Notes under the pieces: model-generated
Databases searched by the model: none
What the model was told of the DNA's origin: nothing
Seen by the model: the letters and a program-made list of their open reading frames with translations, nothing else
Position numbers and translations under genes: made by a program
NCBI GenBank assembly: GCA_016858145.1
Contig: JAEHOE010000122.1
Span: forward strand, 124,001-188,000
DNA: 64,000 nucleotides
Origin: Edaphochlamys debaryana
Taxonomy: Eukaryota > Chlorophyta > Chlorophyceae > Chlamydomonadales
Direction of reading: 5' to 3'
Shown here: positions 31,501-42,141 of the stretch, piece by piece
How positions within the stretch are numbered: position 1 is the stretch's first letter
Layout: each line of letters starts with the position of its first letter

Positions 31501-34500
31501 CGCCGCCATCACCATCCAGCGCCGCTGGCGCGGCTACATGGCGCGCCGGACCTACCTGGCCACCTGCAGGGCCGCGCTCACGCTGCAGTCCGGCTACCGC
31601 ATCCGGGTGCGTGCCGGCACGCAAACCCCATCTTCCTCTTGGGCCTGGACAAAGCGCCTGTTGTTCACCGGATCGCCAGGTGTATCAGCCAGCCTTGCCG
31701 CGCGCCCTGCTGCCTGCCCTTTACCCGCCCTCTGAAACGACTTCCCCCCCGCTGCCCCGCAGGTCGCGAGGCGCGAGCTGCGCTCCCTGCGGCAGCAGGC
31801 CCGCGAGGGGACCAAGCTGCTGGAGGACAAGAAGGCGCTCGAGGCCAAGGTGGGTGGACCTGACCTCATCGGCACTATGCAGGCGGACTTTGCTGGACCA
31901 GCGCGGTTCATTCATGGGACGGTACACCTTGGGACCCGTGCTCAGCCACCTGCGTTCAGCAGCCAACGTCCCCCATCCCCCGGCCGCTCCCCCCGCAGGT
32001 GCACGAGCTGCAGGCCATGCTGGAGACCGTGCAGGACCAGCGCAACGAGCTGCGCCAGCAGGTGGGGCGGGGGACAGCGGGGCAGGGGCGGGGCGGGGCC
32101 GCAGCCCGGGCATGGTCCGAGGGGGGGTGAGCATCCCGCCGGGGTTCAGGGTGATGCGTCCATCAGGACAAGCCCGGGGCAGAGGCTTCAGGTTGCTGAC
32201 GGGGCAAGTTCGGCGCGTGATAGGGCCAGGCAAGCCATCGGTCCCTTGCTAGGCCAAAGGCCGACCTTTCCCTCCCGACCCCGCCGACCACAGGTCAAGG
32301 CCGAGCTGGCGGCGCGCGCGGACCTGGAGCGCAGCGTGGAGGAGATGAAGGCGGAGCTGGAGGTGGCGTCGCGGGGCAAGATGGAGGAGCTGCAGGCGGA
32401 GCTGGTCGCGGAGCGCGAGGGGCGCACCAAGATGGAGGAGGTGGGCCGAGCGGCGGGGCGGGATGCGATAAAAATGGGTGAACTGGCAGCCTGTGCGGGC
32501 AGGGTGAGGAAGCTATGCCCCAGTGCTTCCTCGCAGCAGGGTCGTCAATGGTCCTCCACCGATACCCTGCCCTGTGCCCAGCCCTCATCCCCCCTTCGCA
32601 CGCGCCACCTGCACCCCTCCCCGCAGGAGATCGCTGCGCTCAAGGAGCGGCTCACGGCGTCGGAGGAGTCCAGCAAGGCCAAGGCCGCGGAGATGGCAAC
32701 GGCGCTCAAGAAGGCGCAGGTTGGTTGGCGGGGCTTTGCTTGGTGGAGGGGCTGCGGCAGGCCTTCGGAGCCGTGCTGCCCGCTTCCGTTCCTGCCACCC
32801 AGCCCCACGGCAAACCGCTGACAGACACACGTGCTAAGACCAGCAGGCTATCCTTCATCACCCTTACCGAGGCCGCTGCGTCTCGGCCCTGCCTTCCACG
32901 CCTGCTTGCCCTGCCCCTTCAAGTCCCGGAACCTTCCCGTGCCCCCCTTTTCTGCAGGACTACATCGGGCAGCTCATGAACGAGCGCGGCCAGATCGACA
33001 AGAAGTTCCACGAGATGAAGACCGACCTCATCACGCGCCTGCAGAACGCCTGCGCGCAGCGAGACGAGGCGCGCGGTCGCGTGAGTGCTTTGGCGGGGGC
33101 GAGCCAGAAGTCAGCTGGCGGCCGGCAGTGGATTCTTGGCAGCACACAGGGGTACCGGGAGTGGACGGGCAACACCGCCCGCCCGCGGCTCCAGCCTTCG
33201 CGTTGACCTGGACTTCGCCTGCACAGCCAACCCACATCGCGTCGCCGCGCCTACGCTTCCTGACTTGCACCAGCAGCACCTCACATCCGTCACCCTCCTC
33301 GCCCCCCTCCCCTCAGGTCCTGGAGCTCGAGAACGACCAGGCCAAGCTGCAGGAGGGGCTGCAGGTGGGCGGCGGCACGTGCTGCTGTGCACGCTGAGCT
33401 CCCGCCGTGTGCGGACATGCACCGCACGTGTGCGATTAGGATGCCTGAGCCCCGCCCGCTCCCTGCGCAGGCCAAGGACCGGGAGATCGCCGCAGCTGCC
33501 GCAGCCGCCAGCGCCGCCGCCGCGGTGCAGGCGGTGCAGACGGCCACCGTGGCGGGTGCCCATCCCGGCGCGGCCGCGCCTGGGGCGCCCCCCGGCGCTG
33601 CGGCCACCACCATGCAGTCCATGCTGCAGAAGCTGCAGGCCTCGGCGCCAGGTGGGGGGCTGAGGTTGTGAGCAACGGGGGTCTCGGGCGAGTCTGCGGT
33701 GAGGGCTGGTATCCCAGGGCTTGGTGTAAGTGGTGGCAGGCCAGGGCTAGGTGGTGCCGTGGAGAGCGGTCCCGACCTGACCCAGCCTGCGTTCTGCACC
33801 CCTTGCTGACAGGGTATGCGCGGAACATGGCGGACAACATCAGCGGCCTGTTCGCCAAGGACGGGACGCCCACGCGCCCCGACGAGCACCTGCGGTGAGC
33901 GCCCTGCACTTACCCTCGCCCTCGACCCGCGGCTTTCCGCGGCACCCCGCTGCATGCCTGCCCAAAGCTCACCTCCGCTGTCCTCCGCGCACGCCACCGC
34001 AGGTCACCCGCGGCCACCATCGGCGCTGCCCCCGGCGCCCCGAGCAGCGCGGGCCCCGGCGAGTCCGAGGCGGACCGGCGCATGCGCGAGGCGCAGCTCA
34101 AGCAGGTGCGCCCCGCCGCCATGCATGCGAGCCTCGAGCGCTTGTCCGCTGCAGAAGACCACCTCCCCGGACTGCCCGGCCCCACTGTCGACTGCTGAGC
34201 ACTCCTGCCTCGCCGGATGGGGTCCATACCCACCAGGAGTTCCAAATTGACCCGGCCCTCCCCCCGCTTGCCCCACCCAGGTGGCGATGCTGGCGGAGAA
34301 GCGCAAGGCCGAGGAGGACCGGCTGCTGACGGCGCTCATGGCGCCGCTGCCCACGGCCGGGCCAAGCGGGCAGGGTGTGGAGGGCGCGCTGGCGGGCATG
34401 GGCTTCCACAAGGGGCGGCCCGTGGCGGCCATCGTCATCTTCCGGTGCGTGCCCGAACGGCCATCATCGTGCCAGAATGCCCGATTGCACTGCACTGCAA

Positions 34501-37089
34501 CACGGTCCTCTCAGTGGTCCCGGTCAACGCCCCCGCCTCCTCCGCTTGGCCACGCGGCGGCTGCAAGGCCAGCAAACGGCTCGGAAGCTTGGCTTTCCTC
34601 GACCTCGTCTAGCTCTGGCAAACCACTGATGTTGTGCCCGCTGCTATTGCCGTGCAGGTACTGCCTCCACTCGCGCGCCTTCCAGGCCGACCGCACCGCC
34701 ATCTTCGACCGCATCGTGTCGGTCATCGGGCAGCAGGTGGAGCGTGGGCAGGAGGACAACAACTGCCTCTCCTACTGGCTCTCCAACACCGTCACGCTGC
34801 TGCACATGCTCAACAAGAACATTAAGCCCGCGTCAGGCAACCTCGAACCAGGAGGGCTGCGTGGTCTGGCGCCCGTTGGCCGGGGATAGGCCCGCCTTCC
34901 AGCACAGGCTTGCCAAGGCTACCGCCTGAGTGGTGGAACTCACCTGTCTGCCGCCCTTCTTCGTACTTCCCCGCAGGCAACCTGAACAAGGGCGGCCGCG
35001 GAGCCAGCGTCACGGCCGGGAGCGTGGGCGCCGCCACGCGCTCCGTGCTGGGGGCCATGTTTGGCTCCCGCTCAGGCGCCTCGCCCAGCTCCCTGGCGCA
35101 CGCTGAGGCCTCCATCCACGGAGGCGGCGTGGGTAAGTCGGCCCTTGAGTCTTGTCGGACGCTCGGACTCTGGCCAGTTTGTCGGCACCAGCGTTGTCAC
35201 AAACCACAGGCGGAGGGGAGGGTGGAAAGGTTGCCGTGTCGCGGCTTTGACCGCATCACCGGTGGTAGTTACCGTATGCAACGTGCTGATGCGTGGCGCT
35301 CCGCGCTCTTGCCCCTGCCCGACAGGCGGCTTCAAGCAGGTGGAGGCCAAGTACCCCGCGCTCCTGTTCAAGCAGCAGCTGGACGCGTTCGTACAGAAGA
35401 TCTTCCCCATGATCCGCGACAACGTGCGCAAGGAGATCTCGCCCATGCTCGCCAACTGCATCCACACGCCCAAGGCCGCGGGACGCACCGTCGCGCGCCC
35501 CGCGGGCGCCGCGCCCGGCGCCGACAAGGCCGCCGGTAAGCCAGTCCCCGCCCCACCCTGCGTTCTCCTCCCTCTCTCAAAACGGTACCACGCTCAACCA
35601 CCACTCCCCGCCCCTCAACCTGCTAACGCCATGTTCTTTTGCCCCCCTGCTCCTCACCGCTCTGCAGCCGGCAGCGGGCAGCAGGCCGCCTCGTACAAGT
35701 CCTGGACCGACATCCTGCACGTGTTCGACGTGCTCCTGGGCGTGGTCAAGGCCAACAACGTACCCAAGGTCCTCGTGCAGGTGCGCACGCACGCCACCAT
35801 CCACCCCCCAATCCCCCGCGGCTTTTGGACACAGACCGATTCCACCCTCCTCCTGTTATTCCTCGACTATCTCTGTGTCCCTGCCAAGTTATATCTTCGC
35901 CGTCTGACTCTGCGTTGTTTGCCTCTGTTGTCGCAGGCGCTCTTCAAGCAGCTGTTCCGCTTCGTCAACGTGCAGCTCTTCAACCAGCTGCTGCTGCGCC
36001 GCGAGTGCTGCTCCTTCTCCAACGGGGAGTACGTCAAGACGGGGCTGGAGCAGGTGGCGCACTGGATCAACGGCGCGGGGGCGGACTACATCGCCGACTC
36101 GTGGGAGGAGCTCAAATACCTCCGCCAGGTGGGGAGGGCAACGGGTAATAGCACGAAGCTGTGCGAGGGCTGAGGATCCTGTCGAGGACGAAGGGTTCCT
36201 GCAAGGCGCGGATGTCCCGAAGCATTCCTCGCTGAGTAAGGGGTTTGTGGTGCTCGCCGACCCTGCGCGCTCTGACCTCTCTGTCCTCGCCTCGCCCCCC
36301 TCCCTCCCATGCGCAGGCGGTGACGTTCCTGGTGATCGGCAACAAGCCCAAGAAGAGCCTGGAGGAGATCACGTCGGACCTGTGCCCCGTGCTGTCCATC
36401 CAGCAGCTTTACCGCATCTCCACCATGTACTGGGACGACAAGTACAACACGGAGACGGTGAGCCCGCACGCCTGCGTCGCCTGCCACCGCTCGGTGCTTG
36501 ATGGTCGTCGAGGCTGCCCCCGATGCCGGTCCTGGCCTCACCGCCTCATGGCTAATTGAGAAACTCGCTGCAGACGAAATCAGCCTCATCTTTCTTCCTC
36601 GCTTGGCCCCTGCAGGTGTCGCCGGACGTGCTGGGGCGCATGAAGCAGGCTATGGTGGACTCGAACAGCTCTGCCTCGCACTCGTTCCTGCTGGACGACG
36701 ACTCGAGCCTGCCCTTCCAGGCGGCCGAGCTGCTGGCCAACATGGACGACAAGGTGCGTCTGGGGTCCGTGCGTAGATCTGGACATGAGGTCGCGCACTG
36801 AACGGGGCTGCTGTGACGGGTGATGTCCTCAGCTGCGCGACATGCCGAGGGTTGGGTCGTGCGTCTTGTCGAGCCCGCAACGGAGTCCTTCGCAAGAGCT
36901 GGTCAATGAACATTCGAGGCGACCTGGCCTGACCTCCCATCTGGCTTCGGCCCCATTCCGCTGCAGGACCTGTACGGCGGCATCCCCGTGCCGGACGTGC
37001 TGGCGGAGGGCGAGGGCGCCGCGTCGTTTGCTTTCCTGGAGAAGGAGCTCCGCTTCGCCGCCCCCGCGCCGGGACCGCCACCACCGTGA
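25514..37089 (+). CDS. Unconventional myosin, class XI-like, with IQ motifs, coiled coil and dilute (DIL) domain
   Basis: The motor has an SH3-like N-terminus ([15 protein letters not shown]), P-loop [12 protein letters not shown], switch 1 [10 protein letters not shown], switch 2 DIYGFEQF, the actin-binding [11 protein letters not shown] and the converter with [12 protein letters not shown]. Next come about six IQ repeats ([85 protein letters not shown]), a coiled coil, an Ala/Pro-rich linker and a C-terminal DIL cargo domain ([34 protein letters not shown]). It is an actin-based organelle or vesicle motor. Thirty-seven exons from 25514-25711 to 36967-37089 add up to 5019 nt in frame, 1672 residues. 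The start is the first ATG of the frame and fits the family. The introns after 28778 and 34836 seem to have GC donors. A TGTAA lies at 37733. Confidence 0.95.
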
Positions 37090-37732
37090 GCGGCTTCGTC
37101 GAGGCGGCGGTCACGGCCGGCCAAGCGTGTCCAGCTACGGTTCTCGCGACCCATGGGAGGCGGGGGGCTGCGCAGCGCAGTACCTAAAGCGCGCCATTGG
37201 CCCGTGTTATCGTGTCGGCACACGGGGCTAGCAAGGATAGGTGGGGGCGGCGTAGCGATAGTACTGCGCTGGTCGACATGATCATGTGCGCCATGTAGAG
37301 CGACTTAGGCTGGCGGGGCGCGGGCATGGCTCGGTCCAGCTGCTTGGCGCGCAGGCTGGTGCCGGGGAAGGCAGGCAGGGAGGGCGGCTGGGTAGCGTGG
37401 AGGATGCCGGTGGGAGGGGCTTAGCAGTGGATAGGTATGGACCGATTGCGGGGGCAGCTGGGTGGGTGCGGGTGCAGGAGACGCAAGCCAGGCCCATACG
37501 GCTGGCCGTGAAGAGTGAGTGGTGGGATGACAACGCGAGACACCATGCAGGACGACTGTCCGTTTGCACTGACTGAACCCTGACTGGCGACGGGTGTGCA
37601 GAGGGTGGGATGGGACGGAGCTCAGGAGGAGGACAGGGCGTGGTCACAGGAGGAGGTGATTGTGGCTATGTGGGGCACGGCGGTGGGGCAGCTTCATCAG
37701 TGTGGAGAGCTGCATGCTGTCGGAGCTGATCA

Positions 37733-37737
37733 TGTAA
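37733..37737 (+). terminator. Candidate polyadenylation signal for myosin
   Basis: TGTAA about 645 nt after the myosin stop. A second one at 37980 could be an alternative. Confidence 0.5.
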
Positions 37738-38016
37738 AGTGTGCCCAGACGAGCGACACATGAAAGCGTGCACGCATCAGGGCGGCCGGATGGGGGGCTT
37801 GGGCCGTTGGGCGGTGCAGGGCGGCGCACTCAGTAAATACGGCAACAAGGCGTCAAGGCCCACAGTATCCCGTCTGGCGGAAGACGTGTGAACCTGAGAC
37901 GACCAGGAGCACGGCCGTCAGTGTGTACAATGGGTGCTTTGGAGTTTGGAGGTACGCGAGCGCAACGCAGCAAATTGGGTGTAAGGGTTGCTTATGGCAG
38001 CTTATGGAGAACCTCC

Positions 38017-38021
38017 TTACA
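38017..38021 (-). terminator. Candidate polyadenylation signal for the Nudix gene
   Basis: Reverse-strand TGTAA about 1.06 kb beyond the Nudix stop, close to the forward signals of myosin. I found none nearer. Confidence 0.35.
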
Positions 38022-39079
38022 CGAGGCCTTCCAATATTAGCCTTGGGCAAGGCCGGCCCCCATCTCCAAGAAACACAGCACAGACTAATGGCCCTTGTCC
38101 TACATGGCGATGAAGCATGATCAGGCAGCCCCACCAAAGCCCACTCCGGTCTCTAGCCGAGACACATCAGTAAGCGACAAGCCTTCCTCATCAGCAGCCC
38201 TCCAACCCGCCGTCAGCGTTGTCCCCGCACGCCTGGGCCAGCACCGTGCTGACCGCTAAACCGTGCAGCACAATGCCCCCTCCATCGCCCCCGCTCCCTC
38301 GGTTGATGTCCCTGCGCAGACCCAATGCCCCGTCATGCGGACATACGATACTGGCCCAGCGCACTGCAGCGCGCGGCCGCGACCCAGAAAGCCCATAGCA
38401 CGCACCGGGCTATGCCACTCTACCCACATGAGCTTCACAACACTACCACCCCTCCCCTCCCCTGTTCCTCTTTGCTACTGTGCGGAACCACCCACGCCGG
38501 CCTCCTCTGTACCCGCCCCGCAAGCAACGCCGCGGGCCTGACGGGCGCAGACTGCGCCCATGGCACCGCCGCCTCCACTCGTTACTGCGCGGGGCATGCC
38601 GGCCAGCGAGGGCGCCGCACCCCGGCACCCATCCACAAATCGTCGTCGCGGCCCCTGCCGCTTGATTCCTGTGACTCGGCCGCAGCGGGCTGTCACAGAG
38701 CCCCATCCAGCAAACAGTCAGCAGCAGCGCCGGCAACCGCCACTGCACGCTCCTCCTCCGAAAGGAGCGCGCGTGTTGGCTGACCCGGCGTATGAGTCCC
38801 GTCCCAACGAGTCCCGAGGGCCTCTCTGGGAACGGTTGGTCGTAAGGTCAGGGTCCGGACCCCCGCAACGGCAGCGGCTGGGCGGACGACGCAGGCGCCC
38901 CGTCCGTCCTCTCTGCCGCCCGCCGAGGGGTCCCCTCTCACGCTCAGTCATGGCCGCCACGGCCTCTGCTGCCCCGGCTGCTCTGGCCCACGGGGGGCGG
39001 CCTGGCCCATTGCATCGCTATTCCTCCTCGGGCTGAACCGCCCCGCCGCGTGTGACGCCCCCGCTACGGCCGGTGGAAT

Positions 39080-41375
39080 TCACAACTGCAGCCGCTCCCG
39101 CAGGTAGAACCCGTGGGCGACCGCATAGAGGCCTGAGGACAGGAGACGGGGCACACAGAGCCAGGGACGTTGGTCAGCAAGTAGTGCACAATATGCGGGT
39201 GTTGCGAGCGTAGGTGGCGCCAGCAAAACCCGCACTGCCGCACCTGAGAAGACGCCCCAGCCGGCGGCCTCGTAGGCCGCGAGCGTGTGGTGCAGGTTCT
39301 TAAGGGGCAGCCACTCCTTGGTGATGCCCATCTTGCGGTCCTCCTTGCTCTGCTTGGGGTTGCGGTTCTCCGGCGTGTCGGGGTCGATCTGGGTCGGAGG
39401 GGGTGTGGGAGCAGAGATGAGCCAGGTGTTGGCCCGCGGGGGCGGAGGAGCGCCGGACGCAGTAATCGCCACACCGTCCGTTTACCCGCCGTGGCGAGCT
39501 AGCTGTGGTCCTTCATTGAGGCGGCCAACGGCCCCTGGGCAGCCGGCCCCTGGGCTCTTGCCTGCTCTGCCCCCCTGCCTGCGGTCCTCCGACCACAGGT
39601 CCACCCCCCGCTCCCCGCCAGCCCGGGGTGGCTCACCTCCGCGAAGATGGTGACCTGTGCGGCGCACGCGGTGGGATGGGGCGGAGGGAGGGACAGGGAC
39701 AGGACTTCAGCGCACAGCTTAAAGGCAAGGCTTGCAAGGGATCCGTGTTAACCTTCTCATCGTGCAGCCGCATGCGCGCCTTGCCGTGGCCATTCCACCT
39801 GCCCCACGCTGAGACCCCAGCCCTGGAGCAGCGCGCACCATGTTCTCGTTTGTGAGGCCCGGGCTCAGGAACTGCTGGCCCGTGGCTCCGATGAAGGAGC
39901 CCACGTAGCCAGTCTCCTCCTTCAGCTCTCTGAGCGCCGCCACCTGCGGGGACTCGTCCTTGTCTACCAGGCCTGCGACACGTCACACAGCGGGACAGGG
40001 AAACAGAAGGGAACTTTTGAGCCTGGGGACCATGTGCGTGGCTACTTGGGCGCCACTGCCGCCTCGTCTGTGCACCAGTCTCCCAAACCCAACGTGATCG
40101 CCGTCAAAGGGATTGCGATAGAGTCCGGCGTCGGCTGGCAGTGTGTGATAGCCCTGGAGCAACAACCCCCTTCCGACGCGCTGCGCCCCACCACCCAGGG
40201 CGAGCCTGGCTGCTGCTTACCCGCCGGCAACTCCACGGTGTACTTCCCAAGCGGAGGCCGGTATTGCTTGACGACAAGGACTGCGGACAAGCAGCACAGG
40301 AGGGCTAATTTGGTGCCATCCATGCTGCGGCCAAGCTCGCAAGCTCGCGCACACGCAGGATTCGCCACCACGCAGAGCGTGGGCACAAGCACAGGCCGGC
40401 GCACGCGTGTGCACACCCCGTCCTCTTCCCGCACAGCCTGCACCCCACTGTAACCCAGTGAAGGCCCGAGCTTCCCCTGACATCCCGCCATTCCAATCCA
40501 AGAAGCTCATCGCGTTGCGGGGGGGGGGCCGCTAGGTGGCGGGAGCGGGCATCGGAGGCCCGGGCCCACCCCTCCGCTGAGCACGCCCGAGTCACCTTGG
40601 TGGTTCCCGTCCTTCCGCTTCAGAATCGCGAAGATGTTGACAGCTGCGAGGGCAGAGGCAGTCGTTTAGAGTCAAAGCCGCGCCAAACAAGCGACGGGAC
40701 AGCACGCGAGGTCTGACCGGGCTAGATCACACACACACCGGAGCAACCTGATCCCGGCTGGTAGCGTGGCTTTGCAGAGAGAGCGCTAGGGCGACTGGTA
40801 CACACACATGCGCCGACTCCTTTTACGCCCTACTAAGGCCAGAACCGCCCTTCCCTGCATGCTGTGATGCGCATCGATGGCACGGGCGCGATACGCTTAG
40901 CTGCGCGTAAGGACCCGGGCCAGTCCACGCAGGTCCCTGCCAACGTGCGCGCGGGCCCCCTTGCCCAGCCGCGGGCAGGGCCCAGGGCCGTCATCCCTCG
41001 AGTCAATTTGGCACGACGAAAGCCCGTCACTCTGCGGCAGCGCCGGCTAGCCCCAGTCTGTTCAGCGTGCCTGGACAGGCCTGAACTCACCGTCGACTTC
41101 GCCTCTCCGCGTCGTCCGCTCCACGTACTGCCAGCTCGACTGCAGGAAAGAGAGCTCATGCTGGGCATCCTGCTTCCTGGCTGCCCCCCGCTGGTCAGTG
41201 CTGCATGGCCCTGGCCGGAGCGTGCACTGACCTTCGCGTTGTCCCCGGGGCGGTTGTACTCCACATTCACAAAGCGTAGAAAACGGCTCTCCGCAAGAGT
41301 CTTCTTCTCCAGGACCGCGGGCGAGGGCGAGGGCGTGGGAGCACCGCCCGCGCTGGGGGGCTTAGCGTGAGCCAT
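39080..41375 (-). CDS. Nudix hydrolase, ADP-ribose/ADP-sugar pyrophosphatase type
   Basis: A complete Nudix box is present: GLVDKDE, seven residues, then RELKEETGYVG, fitting Gx5Ex7REUxEExGU exactly. Upstream strands WQYVERTTRRGEVDG, VNIFAILKRK and LVVKQYRPPLGKYTVELPAG are typical of the NUDT5/YSA1 group, which splits ADP-ribose into AMP and ribose 5-phosphate. Exons, 5' to 3': 41232-41375, 41091-41139, 40596-40643, 40221-40280, 39839-39972, 39637-39654, 39244-39388, 39080-39132. The sum is 651 nt, 216 residues, the usual length of NUDT5-like enzymes. Exon 6 is only 18 nt (VTIFAE). No transit peptide is clear, so I expect cytosol or nucleus. The specificity (ADP-ribose or another NDP-sugar) cannot be told from motifs alone. 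Confidence 0.88.
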
Positions 41376-42141
41376 GCTCCCTGTGACACTGCTACGATAT
41401 CGCTAGGCCCTGCAGCCCCTAGAGGTCCATGCAGAGTTTCCAAGGAAGGCGCGAAATTGTGTCCCACCGCACTAGCCGAGACCAGCTACTGAACCAGCAG
41501 TCTGTGTATATGCGTTATGTAAGCGACTATTGTCCATATGGCTTACGCGGGGTCACGAGTCCCCACAGAAGTCCAGTTGCCGTACGGCCTAGTGCTGTTC
41601 TTTGAAGGGCAATTCTGGCCTCCCCGCCGGTCCCCACTCCCCGCTCCCCAGGCCCCTTCGAGCCATCGGCGCTCAGCAGCCCTCTCGGTACAAGCACTTT
41701 GTCCCTGGGCACCTCGTCCCCCCGCTCCCTGAGCACCAGGCACTGCCCCCCGCTGACTATAGTCGAGGGCTCAACGTGCGGGTTTCGACGAGAACCTGCG
41801 GGGATGGGTCACAGGCTCCCACCTCGCCCCTCCCCAGAGCTGGCCTTCCCCAGTCACCACGCCAATCTTGGATACATGCCACAGCCGCGGCCACAGCAGC
41901 CCTGCCAGGCGGGCCCCTCACCCTCAAACCCCAAGCAGCAGCCGCGCGCAACCCGCCCGCTCAAACACCTCTACACCCCCAGCCTGCCCCTGGCACCCCG
42001 TCGGCCACCCCGTAAGCTCGCGTAAGGACGCGTTGCGTTATCATGGCGCACGTGACGACTGCGCACGTCTCACATGCACCCCCCGCCTGGCTGGACAGGC
42101 GCTATCACCGCAACCCTCCGTAACTCCCCAGCTACCCTCGC
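41376..42141. other. Intergenic region between Nudix start and CobW end
   Basis: 766 bp between two genes that both run on the reverse strand. It should hold the CobW 3' UTR and the Nudix promoter. The last part before CobW is Pro/Ser-rich in forward frames but shows no gene. I found no reverse TGTAA. Confidence 0.5.

Larger units (their letters stand above)
37090..39079. other. Convergent intergenic region between myosin and Nudix genes
   Basis: Two kilobases of shared 3' flank. Forward TGTAA at 37733-37737 and again at 37980-37984; reverse TGTAA at 38017-38021. Open frames around 38.3-39.0 kb are Pro/Arg/Ala-rich without splice structure or motifs, and I do not call a gene. Confidence 0.55.

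Noticed and set aside
38325..39036. Overlapping forward frames rich in Pro, Arg and Ala
   Set aside because: No motif, no splice sites in phase, and similar frames appear on both strands; they fit GC-rich non-coding DNA between convergent genes.
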